The notes: generated from the letters alone by a model not told the origin. A DNA stretch of 51,662 bases from Saprospiraceae bacterium UBA7687 (GCA_002482845.1 DLGT01000077.1:1-51662), one strand, 5' to 3'. Shown: positions 17,058 to 26,050, numbered from the stretch's first letter. Made by a program: numbers and translations.

Positions 17058-18686
17058 ATGAAAACAATCACCTACTTTATAGTTCAAATATTTTTTTTAA
17101 CAACGTTTTTGCAAGCCCAGGTACAATTACCAGGCGAGCCATATGCAAAAATAGAATACGAAGGATTAAACCCTATTTGGTACGAAACATGCATAGATAC
17201 TACTTTTAAGAATAGTAGGATGGACGGTTATAACCATTTTAGACCAGGAGATGTATCTCCTATGATATTGAATAATAAAGTCTACATGACTTTTAATATT
17301 AATGAATCATCCGATCCATTTTATGGAAATTATATTCAATGTAGAGATTTAACTACGGGTGAGTTAATTTGGCAATATATGTTAGGGGTAAAAGAAAGTG
17401 GACATCAAGAAGCAGTTAGATTAATGAATGTGGATGGAAGTAATAGACTTAATGTCATTTCCCAAATTAAAAAGGCAATTTTTGATCCAAATAATAATGT
17501 CTATTTTTATGAGGATATGATTCTTAGTAAAAGAATTTTTGATGCAGACAGTGGTGAGTTATTATTTTCGTATCGTAGGGATTTTAATGATGTAGATGCT
17601 TATGAAATGCAGTTTTCGACTGATAAAAGAGCAAAGTACTCCTATTTGATTCCAGAAAATGAATATTTTAGATATATAGCTCCTACAAAAATAAATGATT
17701 CATTCTTCTTGAAAAGTTTACTGTTAGATGAGACAGGTAAAAAAGTTGGAGAGGAGTCGCTTTTAAAATTTAAACTTAGTACCACATATTTTAATTTAAT
17801 TCAGATATCAGCAGACACTTTTATACATGTAGAAATCAATTATGCGGATAGTACCCTATTATTTAGATATATATCACCTGATTTAAAAGAATATGCCACC
17901 TACACGACACCAAAGCTAAAATCTAGACCAGAATTTTTGGAGTTTGTAAAGATGTCTGTAGATAAAAAAAAGATCCTTTTTGAATATTTAGACAGAAATG
18001 ATCCTTTTTTTAATTTTGTAGAGTTGTTAGTGTTTGATACCAAAGCCAATCTACTTAAACGAGCAGCTTTAGACAATTATAGTAGCAACTATTTTGAAGT
18101 CTTGAAGTGGGAAGATGATGGTGATGAAGCATTTACCGTACTAAAACAAGAAATCATCAAAGATGAAAATAACAATAGAATTAGTGTTTTGAATGTATCT
18201 ATTTATGATGACCAAAATGGGGAATACATCATCAATACTTTCAAATCAACTGAACCTACAAGATATGCCGTTCCATTTAATAATGTACTTTTAAATGATG
18301 ATCAATATTTTATACAATTTGCTGAATTTAGAAACGCATCAGCTTTTTCTAGGGATTTCGGCGCATACGCTATTAGTCAGATGCTACTAGATGGTAACAC
18401 CCTGTTTTTACCTAGTAATACAGAAGACCTGACTACTGTGTCATCTACCATCAAAGCATACCCAAATCCCACTACAGATGAGTTTACACTAGATTTTGAT
18501 ACAGAATATACAGGTACCATACAAGTGTACAGTATGGGTGGTCATCTTTTATTACAGAAATCTGTATCACATACACGATCAGAACAAATAGATATGGCGA
18601 CACTAGACGCAGGTATGTATATGGTACAATGTATCCCATCTGACCACAAAATATCTCCTGTCACTCTGAAGCTTGTAAGGATGTAA
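17058..18686 (+). CDS. Secreted protein with T9SS sorting domain (tandem paralogue B)
   Basis: 542 residues from the ATG at 17058; the frame extends to a TTG at 17025, but the ATG exactly reproduces the paralogue's signal peptide (MKTITYFIVQIFFLTTFLQAQ). Identity to the upstream gene is very high over the last 300 residues and in the signal peptide. It is much lower around residues 60-190, where the ligand-facing part of the propeller-like body may have diverged. The sorting domain is nearly identical. A terminator follows. Confidence 0.8.
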   Translation: MKTITYFIVQIFFLTTFLQAQVQLPGEPYAKIEYEGLNPIWYETCIDTTFKNSRMDGYNHFRPGDVSPMILNNKVYMTFNINESSDPFYGNYIQCRDLTTGELIWQYMLGVKESGHQEAVRLMNVDGSNRLNVISQIKKAIFDPNNNVYFYEDMILSKRIFDADSGELLFSYRRDFNDVDAYEMQFSTDKRAKYSYLIPENEYFRYIAPTKINDSFFLKSLLLDETGKKVGEESLLKFKLSTTYFNLIQISADTFIHVEINYADSTLLFRYISPDLKEYATYTTPKLKSRPEFLEFVKMSVDKKKILFEYLDRNDPFFNFVELLVFDTKANLLKRAALDNYSSNYFEVLKWEDDGDEAFTVLKQEIIKDENNNRISVLNVSIYDDQNGEYIINTFKSTEPTRYAVPFNNVLLNDDQYFIQFAEFRNASAFSRDFGAYAISQMLLDGNTLFLPSNTEDLTTVSSTIKAYPNPTTDEFTLDFDTEYTGTIQVYSMGGHLLLQKSVSHTRSEQIDMATLDAGMYMVQCIPSDHKISPVTLKLVRM

Positions 18687-18711
18687 TAGTAATTGCTCAT
18701 TCTATCATCAT

Positions 18712-18766
18712 AAAACCACCTGTCTTTGTTTTTTTAGTAGAACATCACAGGTGGTTTTATTTTTTA
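18712..18766 (+). terminator. Terminator after the paralogue pair
   Basis: AAAACCACCTGT (18712-18723) and ACAGGTGGTTTT (18747-18758) form a perfect 12-bp stem followed by a T-rich tract. Confidence 0.88.
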
Positions 18767-18931
18767 AGCCACCCACTTAAATACCATGAAATGAGCATGA
18801 GTACTAACACACACAAATCTTGATGATTATTTTTAATGCGAATTCCATCTGGCTTCTTTAAACAGGCATTCAGAGAATGCCAATAAAAAAAATAAACAAA
18901 TGAAAAACAATAAAAAATAAGACCATATTTC

Positions 18932-18963
18932 TTTGTATTTTAGGACAAAATATCATAACTTTG
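18932..18963 (+). promoter_or_regulatory. Strong Bacteroidota-type promoter without an adjacent gene
   Basis: TTTG (18932-18935), 20 bp, TAACTTTG (18956-18963): a full match to TTTG-N(19-21)-TAnnTTTG. The nearest downstream ORF of quality is the CrtZ-like gene, 419 bp away, so the transcript would have a long leader containing the 11-bp array. It could instead be an independent RNA. Confidence 0.7.
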
Positions 18964-19047
18964 ACAAAACTCTGTGGAGAGCTAAGTAAAGGTTTTTAAG
19001 GATTATTTATTTAACCTGTGTAGCTATTTTAGGACGAGACAGAGTAA

Positions 19048-19190
19048 AGAGCCCTCCCGACGTTGTCCCGACCTTCCCCCGACCTTCTCCCGACGTAGTC
19101 CCGACGTAGTCCCGACGTAGTCCCGATGGAACTAAGTAGGAACTCCGTATGTACTCCATAGGAACTCCATAGAAACTTAAGGGAAACACC
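19048..19190 (+). repeat. 11-bp-period tandem array 1
   Basis: About 13 consecutive 11-nt units. The best-conserved six are GAC[GC]T[TA][GC]TCCC-like (19059-19124, e.g. GACGTAGTCCC three times). The flanking units (GTAGGAACTCC, GTATGTACTCC, ATAGGAACTCC) drift but keep the register. GC-rich against an AT-rich background. A sister array is at 51045-51154. Confidence 0.8.
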
Positions 19191-19381
19191 CACCACATTC
19201 CCTTCGTACACACAGAATAGCCCTGTGGTGTAAGTTTTGTTATTAAACTCTTTATCTATGAAGGGATGTGTTTAACAAAGGCAATTATTAGACATACAAG
19301 TTTACAAACCTATCTAAATTAAAATCCAATTTTTGTAATCCTTTTTTCAATTTTATTGTTTCACAGGAAAGTATTTAAAAA

Positions 19382-19855
19382 ATGGTGTTTTTGTATATAG
19401 CAATAGTATTGGCAACTGTATTAGGGATGGAGTTTGTTGCTTGGTTTGCACACAAGTATCTGATGCATGGTTGGTTATGGATATGGCACGAAGATCACCA
19501 CAAACCTCACTACGAAAAAGAAGGTTTTTTCGAAAAAAACGACCTATTTTTTCTAGTATTTGCACTACCTAGTATGACTTGTTACATTATTGGTTCATTA
19601 TTTATGGACTATAGATGGGTATTGTTTATAGGAATTGGGATTTCTATTTATGGATTGATCTACTTTTTAATACATGATGTGTACATACATCAACGATTCA
19701 AATGGTTCAGACAACTAGACAACAAGTACAGTCGAGCGATATTGAGAGCGCACGGTGCCCACCACGCAAAAACCCAAAAAGAAGACGGTGAGTCATTCGG
19801 TCTTTTGATCGTAAATCCTAAATATTTCCAGGGTAGAAAACAATCTCAATCTTAA
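19382..19855 (+). CDS. crtZ: Beta-carotene hydroxylase-like protein (CrtZ family, fatty-acid hydroxylase superfamily)
   Basis: 157 residues with four membrane helices and the full set of di-iron histidine boxes: HKYLMH, HEDHH, HDVYIHQR and HGAHH. The length and spacing match bacterial CrtZ, which converts beta-carotene to zeaxanthin; many Bacteroidota make flexirubin or zeaxanthin-type pigments. Other carotenoid genes are not in the window. It stands alone between the 11-bp array and a hexanucleotide array. Confidence 0.88.
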   Translation: MVFLYIAIVLATVLGMEFVAWFAHKYLMHGWLWIWHEDHHKPHYEKEGFFEKNDLFFLVFALPSMTCYIIGSLFMDYRWVLFIGIGISIYGLIYFLIHDVYIHQRFKWFRQLDNKYSRAILRAHGAHHAKTQKEDGESFGLLIVNPKYFQGRKQSQS

Positions 19856-20068
19856 CCTAAGCATTTACCTTAATTTTAACCTTATACTTAATCTTAACCT
19901 TAGACTTAATCTTATTCTCATTCCCCCGCTAAGCTTAGCGTCTTCGCTAATCTTAGATTAGTAAAAGCGTCTCGCTTTTATACTCAACCTTAACCTTAAT
20001 CTCAGTCTTAACCTTAATCTCAGTCTCAGTCTTAACCTTAATCTCAGTCTCAACCTTAACCCAAAACC
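19856..20068 (+). repeat. Degenerate hexanucleotide array A (CTTAAC-type)
   Basis: About 30 imperfect copies of a pyrimidine-first hexamer (CTTAAC, CTTAAT, CTCAGT, CTTAGA ...). A paired-hairpin element (19927-19980) interrupts it. It ends about 40 bp before the -7 box of the TlpA-like gene. Confidence 0.85.
19927..19980. repeat. Paired-hairpin intergenic element, copy 2
   Basis: AAGCTTAGCG-TCTT-CGCTAATCTT (one arm decayed), ATTAGT linker, then AAAAGCG-TCT-CGCTTTT. It is embedded in the hexanucleotide array. Confidence 0.8.
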
Positions 20069-20108
20069 CTCTGTAACTTTTGTTGCTCCATCATAAGTTG
20101 ACTTTTTT

Positions 20109-20116
20109 TAACTTTG
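20109..20116 (+). promoter_or_regulatory. -7 box of the TlpA-like gene
   Basis: TAACTTTG fits TAnnTTTG and lies 18 bp before the ATG at 20135. The nearest upstream TTTG is too far away (26 bp), so the -33 element is uncertain. Confidence 0.5.
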
Positions 20117-20134
20117 CACCTTAAAAGTCGGAGT

Positions 20135-21304
20135 ATGTCTTTAAAATTATTAATTCCTGTTTTTTACTTATTGAGTCTTAGTATCGGCTGTAGCCAATAT
20201 CCATTGTCAGGACATATAGACATGTCTCAATCTGAGATGAAACCGATGTTATATCTGATAGACCCAATAAGTTTTGGCGCCCTAGGATCTACCTATGAAG
20301 GCAAAGTAATAGATTCTGCATCAATAGATGATAAGGGAAATTTCAGCTTTGACAAAATGCCATCATTCGAAACTGCAAAAATGTATATACTCACTATTCA
20401 AAATCCCAAAGAAAAATACCCCACAAAGCTTGAAAATGATCAAATAGATAAGTCCAATTACATACCTTTTTTATATAGAAAGGGTGAAAATGTCACCATC
20501 CATACTACGGCTGACCACCTACTAAAAGATGCTGTGATAACGGGCACCACAAATCAGAATGAGGACATCATGCATCTTATCAAAAATAGGGTTCAGCTAC
20601 AAAAAGAATTTTTAAACTTTGAAGTTGAAGTAAATGAATCCAATTTATTAGAACATGAAAAGGCACTGTATAATTACCAAAAAGCACTAATGGCTTCTGT
20701 AGCCAATAGTTCAGATGTTGCTATCCATGCGCTCGCATTACGATGGGTAAGTCCGAATGGAGATTACGAGCGCATCCCTGAACTAGTCAAAGAAACATGT
20801 GAAAAACTTAAACAATCTGACCCTAACCACCCTTGGACCGTACAGATATGTAAAAAATCAGCTACGTTACCTCTAGCTCATGGAGACATATTGCCAGATT
20901 ACCCACTTCCCATGATGAACGGCGATACGGTATCATTACATCAATTACTAGGGGCTAAGCTGACGCTGATAGATCTGTGGGCATCTTGGTGTGCACCGTG
21001 CAGACATGAAAACAAAAGTACTCTAGTGCCTTTGTGGGACGAATTCCATACAGATGGATTTCAAATCATAGCTTATGCCTTAGATTCTAGTGAGAAAGGC
21101 TGGAAAAATGCCATATACAAAGATGGAGCTAATAGATGGCCACACGCTTCACACCTGAATGGCGACGACTCTCCGTTTTTTAAGACATTAAAGATATCTA
21201 CCATTCCTGCCAATTATCTCATCGATAAGAATGGCGTCATTCTTGCTAAAAACTTGCACGGAGATGAATTACGAAATTGGGTATCGGATTATATGAAAAA
21301 GTAA
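20135..21304 (+). CDS. TlpA-like thioredoxin-fold lipoprotein
   Basis: 389 residues. The lipoprotein signal ends LSLSIGC (Cys19). A beta-rich DUF4369-like N-terminal domain (about 20-125, GHIDMSQSEMKPMLYLID ... VTIHTTADHLLKDAVITG) and a helical middle are followed by a thioredoxin/AhpC domain (about 255-389) with WASWC286APC289 and the cis-Pro segment ISTIPANYLID. It probably reduces disulfides in the periplasm, facing out from the membrane. The ATG at 20135 is chosen over a TTG overlapping the -7 box. Confidence 0.85.
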   Translation: MSLKLLIPVFYLLSLSIGCSQYPLSGHIDMSQSEMKPMLYLIDPISFGALGSTYEGKVIDSASIDDKGNFSFDKMPSFETAKMYILTIQNPKEKYPTKLENDQIDKSNYIPFLYRKGENVTIHTTADHLLKDAVITGTTNQNEDIMHLIKNRVQLQKEFLNFEVEVNESNLLEHEKALYNYQKALMASVANSSDVAIHALALRWVSPNGDYERIPELVKETCEKLKQSDPNHPWTVQICKKSATLPLAHGDILPDYPLPMMNGDTVSLHQLLGAKLTLIDLWASWCAPCRHENKSTLVPLWDEFHTDGFQIIAYALDSSEKGWKNAIYKDGANRWPHASHLNGDDSPFFKTLKISTIPANYLIDKNGVILAKNLHGDELRNWVSDYMKK

Positions 21305-21380
21305 GTACCTAGTAAACATCTTGGCATATGCTTAAGTGAACCAGAATTGGAAAAAGTTGCCAGAATAGATTGATACCCCC

Positions 21381-21432
21381 GATTAGCTTAGCGTCTTCGC
21401 TAAGCTAACATTAGTAAAAGCGTCTCGCTTTT
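21381..21432. repeat. Paired-hairpin intergenic element, copy 3
   Basis: TTAGCTTAGCG-TCTT-CGCTAAGCTAA is perfect, then ATTAGT, then AAAAGCG-TCT-CGCTTTT is perfect. It is the cleanest copy in the window. Confidence 0.85.
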
Positions 21433-21485
21433 CTCTATCTTTCTAAACCTTACACTTAGCCTCAATCTCAATCTCAACCTTCCTT

Positions 21486-21539
21486 GATAAGCTTAGCGTC
21501 TTCGCTAAGCTTGGGTTAGTAAAAGCGTCTCGCTTTTTT
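21486..21539. repeat. Paired-hairpin intergenic element, copy 4
   Basis: AAGCTTAGCG-TCTT-CGCTAAGCTT, linker GGGTTAGT, AAAAGCG-TCT-CGCTTTT. It is nearly identical to copy 5, including 3' flank TTCAAGCTTTCT; the two are 134 bp apart, consistent with a local duplication of element plus array. Confidence 0.85.
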
Positions 21540-21619
21540 CAAGCTTTCTAAACCTTACACTTAACCTCAATCTCAATCTCAACCTTAATCTTAACCTCAG
21601 TCTTAACCCTAACCTTCTT

Positions 21620-21674
21620 TGATAAGCTTAGCGTCTTCGCTAAGCTTGGGTTAGTAAAAGCGTCTCGCTTTTTT
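21620..21674. repeat. Paired-hairpin intergenic element, copy 5
   Basis: Same sequence and flanks as copy 4. Confidence 0.85.
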
Positions 21675-21781
21675 CAAGCTTTCTTAACCTCAGCCTTAAT
21701 CTTAACCTTAACCTCAATCTCAACCTTAATCTCAACCTCAGCCTTAACCTTAATCTTACCCTTAACCTTACCCTCATTCTC

Positions 21782-21838
21782 TCACATCATCATGTGACAC
21801 ACTAAAAACGAAAATCACTAAATTTATGACTATTTTTG
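21782..21838 (+). promoter_or_regulatory. Promoter region of the NarL-type regulator: palindrome plus -7 box
   Basis: TCACAT-CATC-ATGTGA (21782-21797), then 33 bp, then TATTTTTG (21831-21838). The start codon is 21860. The same palindrome with one changed loop base occurs 34 bp before the -7 box of the YadA-like gene (32166-32223). Confidence 0.6.
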
Positions 21839-21859
21839 CCCATAATTAATGCAACGATA

Positions 21860-22501
21860 ATGGGCAATAAGATAAGGGTGGCTATTTACGAAGATAATGC
21901 TGGATTAAGAGAGATCTTGGCATCGATCATCAGAGAGTCAGACGAGTTTGAGCTTGCTGGTGAATTTGGTCATTGTATTGATGTCGTCCAGAATACAAAA
22001 GCTTTTGAGCCAGAAGTAATCATTATGGATATAGATATGCCTGGTCGAACGGGTATAGAAGGTGTAAAGGAATTGAAGTTTCATTACCCTGAAGTAGAAG
22101 TCATTATGAATACTGTGTTCGATGACGATGATCGCATATTTAATGCATTAAAAGCGGGAGCTACTGGTTACTTACTCAAAAAAAACTCATTGGCTACCTT
22201 ATTGACAGCGATCAAAGATGTCAAAAATGGTGGTGCACCTATCAGTCCTTCGATAGCAAGGAGAGTATTGCAATTGCCGTTTGCCGCAGGTAAAGGGTCA
22301 GAATCTACTTACAATCTTTCTGAACGAGAAGTGGAGATATTAAAACACTTGTCCAAAGGACTTAGTTACAAAATGGTGGCTGGAGAGATGATCATCAGCA
22401 TAGATACTGTACGCACTTATGTCAAACGAATTTACGAAAAACTCCACGTTCATTCCGTCACAGAAGCAGTCCATAAGGTATTTATTGAAAAAAAGAATTA
22501 G
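21860..22501 (+). CDS. NarL/FixJ-family response regulator
   Basis: 213 residues. The receiver domain (1-125) has acidic residues E11 and D12, phospho-acceptor Asp57 in MDIDMPGRTG, and the lysine in GYLLKKNS. A LuxR-type HTH follows (about 148-210): LSEREVEILKHLSKGLSYKMVAGEMIISIDTVRTYVKRIYEKLHVHS. The ATG at 21860 is used; an upstream TTG lies inside the -7 box. The propeller sensor kinase starts 42 bp downstream and is its likely partner. Confidence 0.92.
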   Translation: MGNKIRVAIYEDNAGLREILASIIRESDEFELAGEFGHCIDVVQNTKAFEPEVIIMDIDMPGRTGIEGVKELKFHYPEVEVIMNTVFDDDDRIFNALKAGATGYLLKKNSLATLLTAIKDVKNGGAPISPSIARRVLQLPFAAGKGSESTYNLSEREVEILKHLSKGLSYKMVAGEMIISIDTVRTYVKRIYEKLHVHSVTEAVHKVFIEKKN

Positions 22502-22543
22502 CTTTATTCCTTCTTTTAATCCATCAATAATGTCATCAATGTC

Positions 22544-25500
22544 TTGACCTTAAAAAACCTTCATATTGTCTTGGTTTTAAGTATCTGTGTTTTTTCGTTC
22601 TTCCAAAAAACATCAGGACAAACTATGCAGCAAACGATTATTTTTGATCATTATGGTGCACCACAGGGATTTAATGCTTCACAAGCGTTGTGCCTAGAGA
22701 AAACTAATGACGGATTTCTATGGATAGGGACAGAACAAGGTTTATTGAGATATGATGGTCATAAGTTCAAGTCTTTCAGATCAGATCCATTTGATTCAAC
22801 TACGATCTCATCTAATTATATCAGAAATATATTGGATGATAAACATGGTAAATTGTGGGTATCTGCATTGCCGGATCTAAATATTTTTGATACAAAAACT
22901 GGGAAAAGTAAAAAAATAATCATTCCTGCTAATATAGACAATGAAAAAAAGCTCGACATCAGGTGCATGGAATATGATGAAAAAAATGATGTCATGTGGA
23001 TGGGAACCAATAAAGGATTACTGTATTCGCAAAGAAAAAATGTGCACTTAAAACAAGAAATCATACCTGAAAAAGACTTAGCATCAGGAATTTACGATAT
23101 TGAGATAGACGATGATGGTGTTTTTTGGCTTGCAGCAAATGACGGTTTATGGAGATATGATGCTCAACAATGTACTGTTAAAAACTTTCACCGTCCTAAT
23201 CATGATCCCAATATACGTTTTGATGATGGTTTTTTGAGCTTGTATTATGACAACCAAAACAAAGCGATCTGGATAGGTTGTTGGGTGAGTGGATTGATGA
23301 GATTTGATATGTCTACTGAAGAAATGGTTGAATATAATTTTGCGGATAAATCAAAAGTTCAAAATGGCGTTATAACTATTCATCAGTCTGGTTTTAAAGA
23401 TGAAAAAAATATACTTTGGTTAGGAACCACAGATGGCGTTAAAACTTTTAATATTCAACAAAAAGAATTTAAAGACTATAAGACTTCAAATCATGACGAT
23501 ATTAAAGGTATAATAGGAGCTGGATTTTGTTTTAAGCCCACAGCCACAGAAGGTATGTGGATCGGTACGTATAAAGGACTACATAGGTATGATCCGTTCA
23601 AACAAAATGTAAAAGTGATCAATGTAACCTTACCAAATAGTCAACTTGATTGGATTTTAGGAGAGATTAGTTTTGAGAGAAGTAGCTCCAAAGATAGTAT
23701 TTTATGGTTTGGAGTTGGATACAAATCCTTTTACAGATACGATATGGTTAATAAGAAAAATCTAAATATTCCGCCCATATTAAAACCATATTGCTCAAAG
23801 GTCAAACCACATGTTTTATACATCGATAGCAAAAATATTTTATGGCTCTCATCAGAAATGAAAGGATTCATAGGATATGATTTGACAGAAAATAAGCTGG
23901 TCCATCCTAATTTTAATATTGGTAAAAACAAAATACCAACGATTCTAAAAATTCTAGAAGATAAGGATAGCAATCTTTATTTAGGATCTACAAGTGGAAT
24001 GTATAAATATGATCGTAAGCAAAGTGAAATCAATGAAATTAAAGAAATTCGTAGCTTTTTAGATAAGCACAAACTCTCAGATTTTGCTTTCAGATTTACT
24101 ATAGATACAAAAGGAAAATTATGGATATTTTCTACCCCAAAATATAAAGAAGACGATGCAATGTATAGTTTTGATCCGCTTTCTAAAGATATAAAATTAT
24201 TTACGCAGGACAAGTATCCGGCACTTAAGCGATTAAAATCCCTAGAATCTGTAGTAAGTATCTCTCCTGATAAACTGATGATCACATCGTTTAATGGATT
24301 TTGTGTAGTCAATATTTGTAATGATATACCTTCATTTGAAATCTTCCAATCTTATAATGACAAACCATTAGGCATTTTTGGTTATGTGATAAAAGACCAC
24401 AAAGGGATCGTTTGGATGTCATCAGATATAGGGTTAGCTAGATTTGATTCCAATACCAATACAATCAGTAGATTTACATATTTTAATTCAAATATGGGCA
24501 ACACTTCAATGCCAGAAATTGCCTTTTCTGAAAAGACCCATACTCTTTATATTTCTCAAAATCTATCTATTAATAGTATAGATATAGATAATCTGAAACT
24601 TGCAAAACCAGGAAAAGTAATTCTTTCAGATATGAAAATTCTCAACTTCTCCATAGACGAAATGCCAGATTCTGGACAAACATTGAGCTTGCAGCATGAT
24701 CAGAATAATATCGATTTATATTTTTCTAATTTGAGTTTTACCAATTCACAGGATAATACCTATCAATATCAAATTGTAGGTGAGGATCAACAGTGGATAC
24801 AAATGAATGAAAATCACCTAAAATTTGATAATCTTGGATATGGACATTATTTACTTAAAGTCAGGGCAGAAAATAGCTTTGGATTAGAGAGTCCTAATGA
24901 GTTTTTACTTTACATAAATATTGCTCCTCCTTTTTGGCGAACATGGTGGTTTAATGGATTGGTTATATCATTGATATCATTTATATTCTTTAGTTTCTTC
25001 AAGTATAGAGATTTGCAAAGGGAAAAATTGGAGAAACTACGTCACAATATAGCACGTGATCTGCATGATGATATGGGAAGTACACTATCACATATCCGGA
25101 TGATGAGTGAGCGTGAAGCAATGAGAAACGCATCCAATCCATCATTTCAAAACATAGCTGACAAAACAGCCGAGGTTATGAGCAACATGTCAGAAATCAT
25201 CTGGAGCATAAATCCTAGAAATGATAGTCTGAAAAATATCATTGGAAAAATTCAAGAATTTGCAATTGATACTTTAGAGCCATTGGGTATAGAAATAGTT
25301 TTTGATGTAGATGATGTACCCAATAATATCAAATTAAACCCTGAAAATCGTAGACACTTCTATCTTATATTTAAAGAATCTATCAACAATGCTGCAAAAT
25401 ATAGTAAAGCTAGCGAAGTAAGTTTTGCCTTCAAACTTGAAAAAGGAAAAATGATAGCCAAGTTTGCGGACAATGGATTGGGATTTGATCCTTTACTCAT

Positions 25501-25615
25501 TTCTAAAGGCAATGGTTTGAAGAATATGGCTAGTAGAGCGCAGGCATTGCATGGTAAAATAGATATAGAAACAACAAATAAAGGAACCATCATTTCATTA
25601 ATCCTAAAAAGTTAA
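22544..25615 (+). CDS. Two-component-propeller sensor histidine kinase, 1023 aa
   Basis: Domains in order: signal peptide (1-26, ...TSGQ); two Reg_prop beta-propellers (about 35-690) with repeated DGFLWIGTEQGLLRYD / KGLHRYD blades; Y_Y_Y domain (about 710-795, NTYQYQIVGEDQQWIQM); membrane helix (about 805-825); HisKA_3 dimerisation helix with His841 in ARDLHDDMGSTLSH; HATPase (about 920-1020, NNAAKYSKA, DNGLGF, GNGLKNMASRA). No receiver or HTH is attached, so it needs a separate regulator, the upstream NarL protein. The start is TTG at 22544: upstream in-frame codons contain no ATG before a stop, and two nearby ATGs (22530, 22539) are out of frame and end at once. Confidence 0.9.
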   Translation: MTLKNLHIVLVLSICVFSFFQKTSGQTMQQTIIFDHYGAPQGFNASQALCLEKTNDGFLWIGTEQGLLRYDGHKFKSFRSDPFDSTTISSNYIRNILDDKHGKLWVSALPDLNIFDTKTGKSKKIIIPANIDNEKKLDIRCMEYDEKNDVMWMGTNKGLLYSQRKNVHLKQEIIPEKDLASGIYDIEIDDDGVFWLAANDGLWRYDAQQCTVKNFHRPNHDPNIRFDDGFLSLYYDNQNKAIWIGCWVSGLMRFDMSTEEMVEYNFADKSKVQNGVITIHQSGFKDEKNILWLGTTDGVKTFNIQQKEFKDYKTSNHDDIKGIIGAGFCFKPTATEGMWIGTYKGLHRYDPFKQNVKVINVTLPNSQLDWILGEISFERSSSKDSILWFGVGYKSFYRYDMVNKKNLNIPPILKPYCSKVKPHVLYIDSKNILWLSSEMKGFIGYDLTENKLVHPNFNIGKNKIPTILKILEDKDSNLYLGSTSGMYKYDRKQSEINEIKEIRSFLDKHKLSDFAFRFTIDTKGKLWIFSTPKYKEDDAMYSFDPLSKDIKLFTQDKYPALKRLKSLESVVSISPDKLMITSFNGFCVVNICNDIPSFEIFQSYNDKPLGIFGYVIKDHKGIVWMSSDIGLARFDSNTNTISRFTYFNSNMGNTSMPEIAFSEKTHTLYISQNLSINSIDIDNLKLAKPGKVILSDMKILNFSIDEMPDSGQTLSLQHDQNNIDLYFSNLSFTNSQDNTYQYQIVGEDQQWIQMNENHLKFDNLGYGHYLLKVRAENSFGLESPNEFLLYINIAPPFWRTWWFNGLVISLISFIFFSFFKYRDLQREKLEKLRHNIARDLHDDMGSTLSHIRMMSEREAMRNASNPSFQNIADKTAEVMSNMSEIIWSINPRNDSLKNIIGKIQEFAIDTLEPLGIEIVFDVDDVPNNIKLNPENRRHFYLIFKESINNAAKYSKASEVSFAFKLEKGKMIAKFADNGLGFDPLLISKGNGLKNMASRAQALHGKIDIETTNKGTIISLILKS

Positions 25616-25918
25616 ACTTGCGTAACAAAAGTTATAGTTTTTATAGTCTCGCACAATAAAACTCTTATAGTACGTTTGAAAATTTACTTAGTTGCTAATC
25701 AATACTTTATGGTTCTGGCAATAAGAGAATTAAAGATTTTAGCGAACTAAACCAGGTTATTATTTCGAAGTAAGGATTTTAAAAGATTTTGATTATAAAG
25801 TATTAAGAAAATATACATTCTCTAATGTTGCTATATTTAGGCTAACATTTGTGATTAGCAGGATTGGATAAAAGGCATGATGATGCTTTAGCATACTTTT
25901 GAGCTAAAATATCATATT

Positions 25919-26050
25919 ATGGATAAGCAAAGTTTATGTGATTCAAAATATTTTCCTGCAATGATTACGATAATAGTTTTTGGCATGTTATTTCAAATTA
26001 TCAGGGCTGGCATCGATTTCGGTCAATGGTTATATACAATTATCCATTAA
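25919..26050 (+). CDS. Candidate small membrane protein, 43 aa
   Basis: ATG at 25919 and TAA at 26048-26050. The product begins MDKQSLCDSKYFPAM, followed by a hydrophobic stretch (ITIIVFGMLFQII) and RAGIDFGQWLYTIIH. It has one probable membrane helix, an aromatic C-terminal part and balanced amino-acid use, so it reads like protein and not like chance. It lies alone in the 568-bp gap between the sensor kinase and the TonB receptor; nothing else in that gap looks coding. No family is recognised. Confidence 0.35.
   Translation: MDKQSLCDSKYFPAMITIIVFGMLFQIIRAGIDFGQWLYTIIH

Larger units (their letters stand above)
21440..21780 (+). repeat. Degenerate hexanucleotide array B
   Basis: Three blocks of CTTAAC / CTCAAT / CTTAAT / CCTTAA-type hexamers separated by hairpin copies 4 and 5. 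It ends directly at the palindrome TCACATCATCATGTGA upstream of the response regulator. Confidence 0.85.

Noticed and set aside
19007..19213. ORFs across 11-bp array 1
   Set aside because: An 11-nt repeat without stops opens several frames at once; composition follows the repeat and no frame is favoured.
21440..21780. Telomere-like repeats or CRISPR array
   Set aside because: The TTAACC-like look is superficial: units are degenerate, internal to a chromosome-like segment, and there are no spacers or cas genes.
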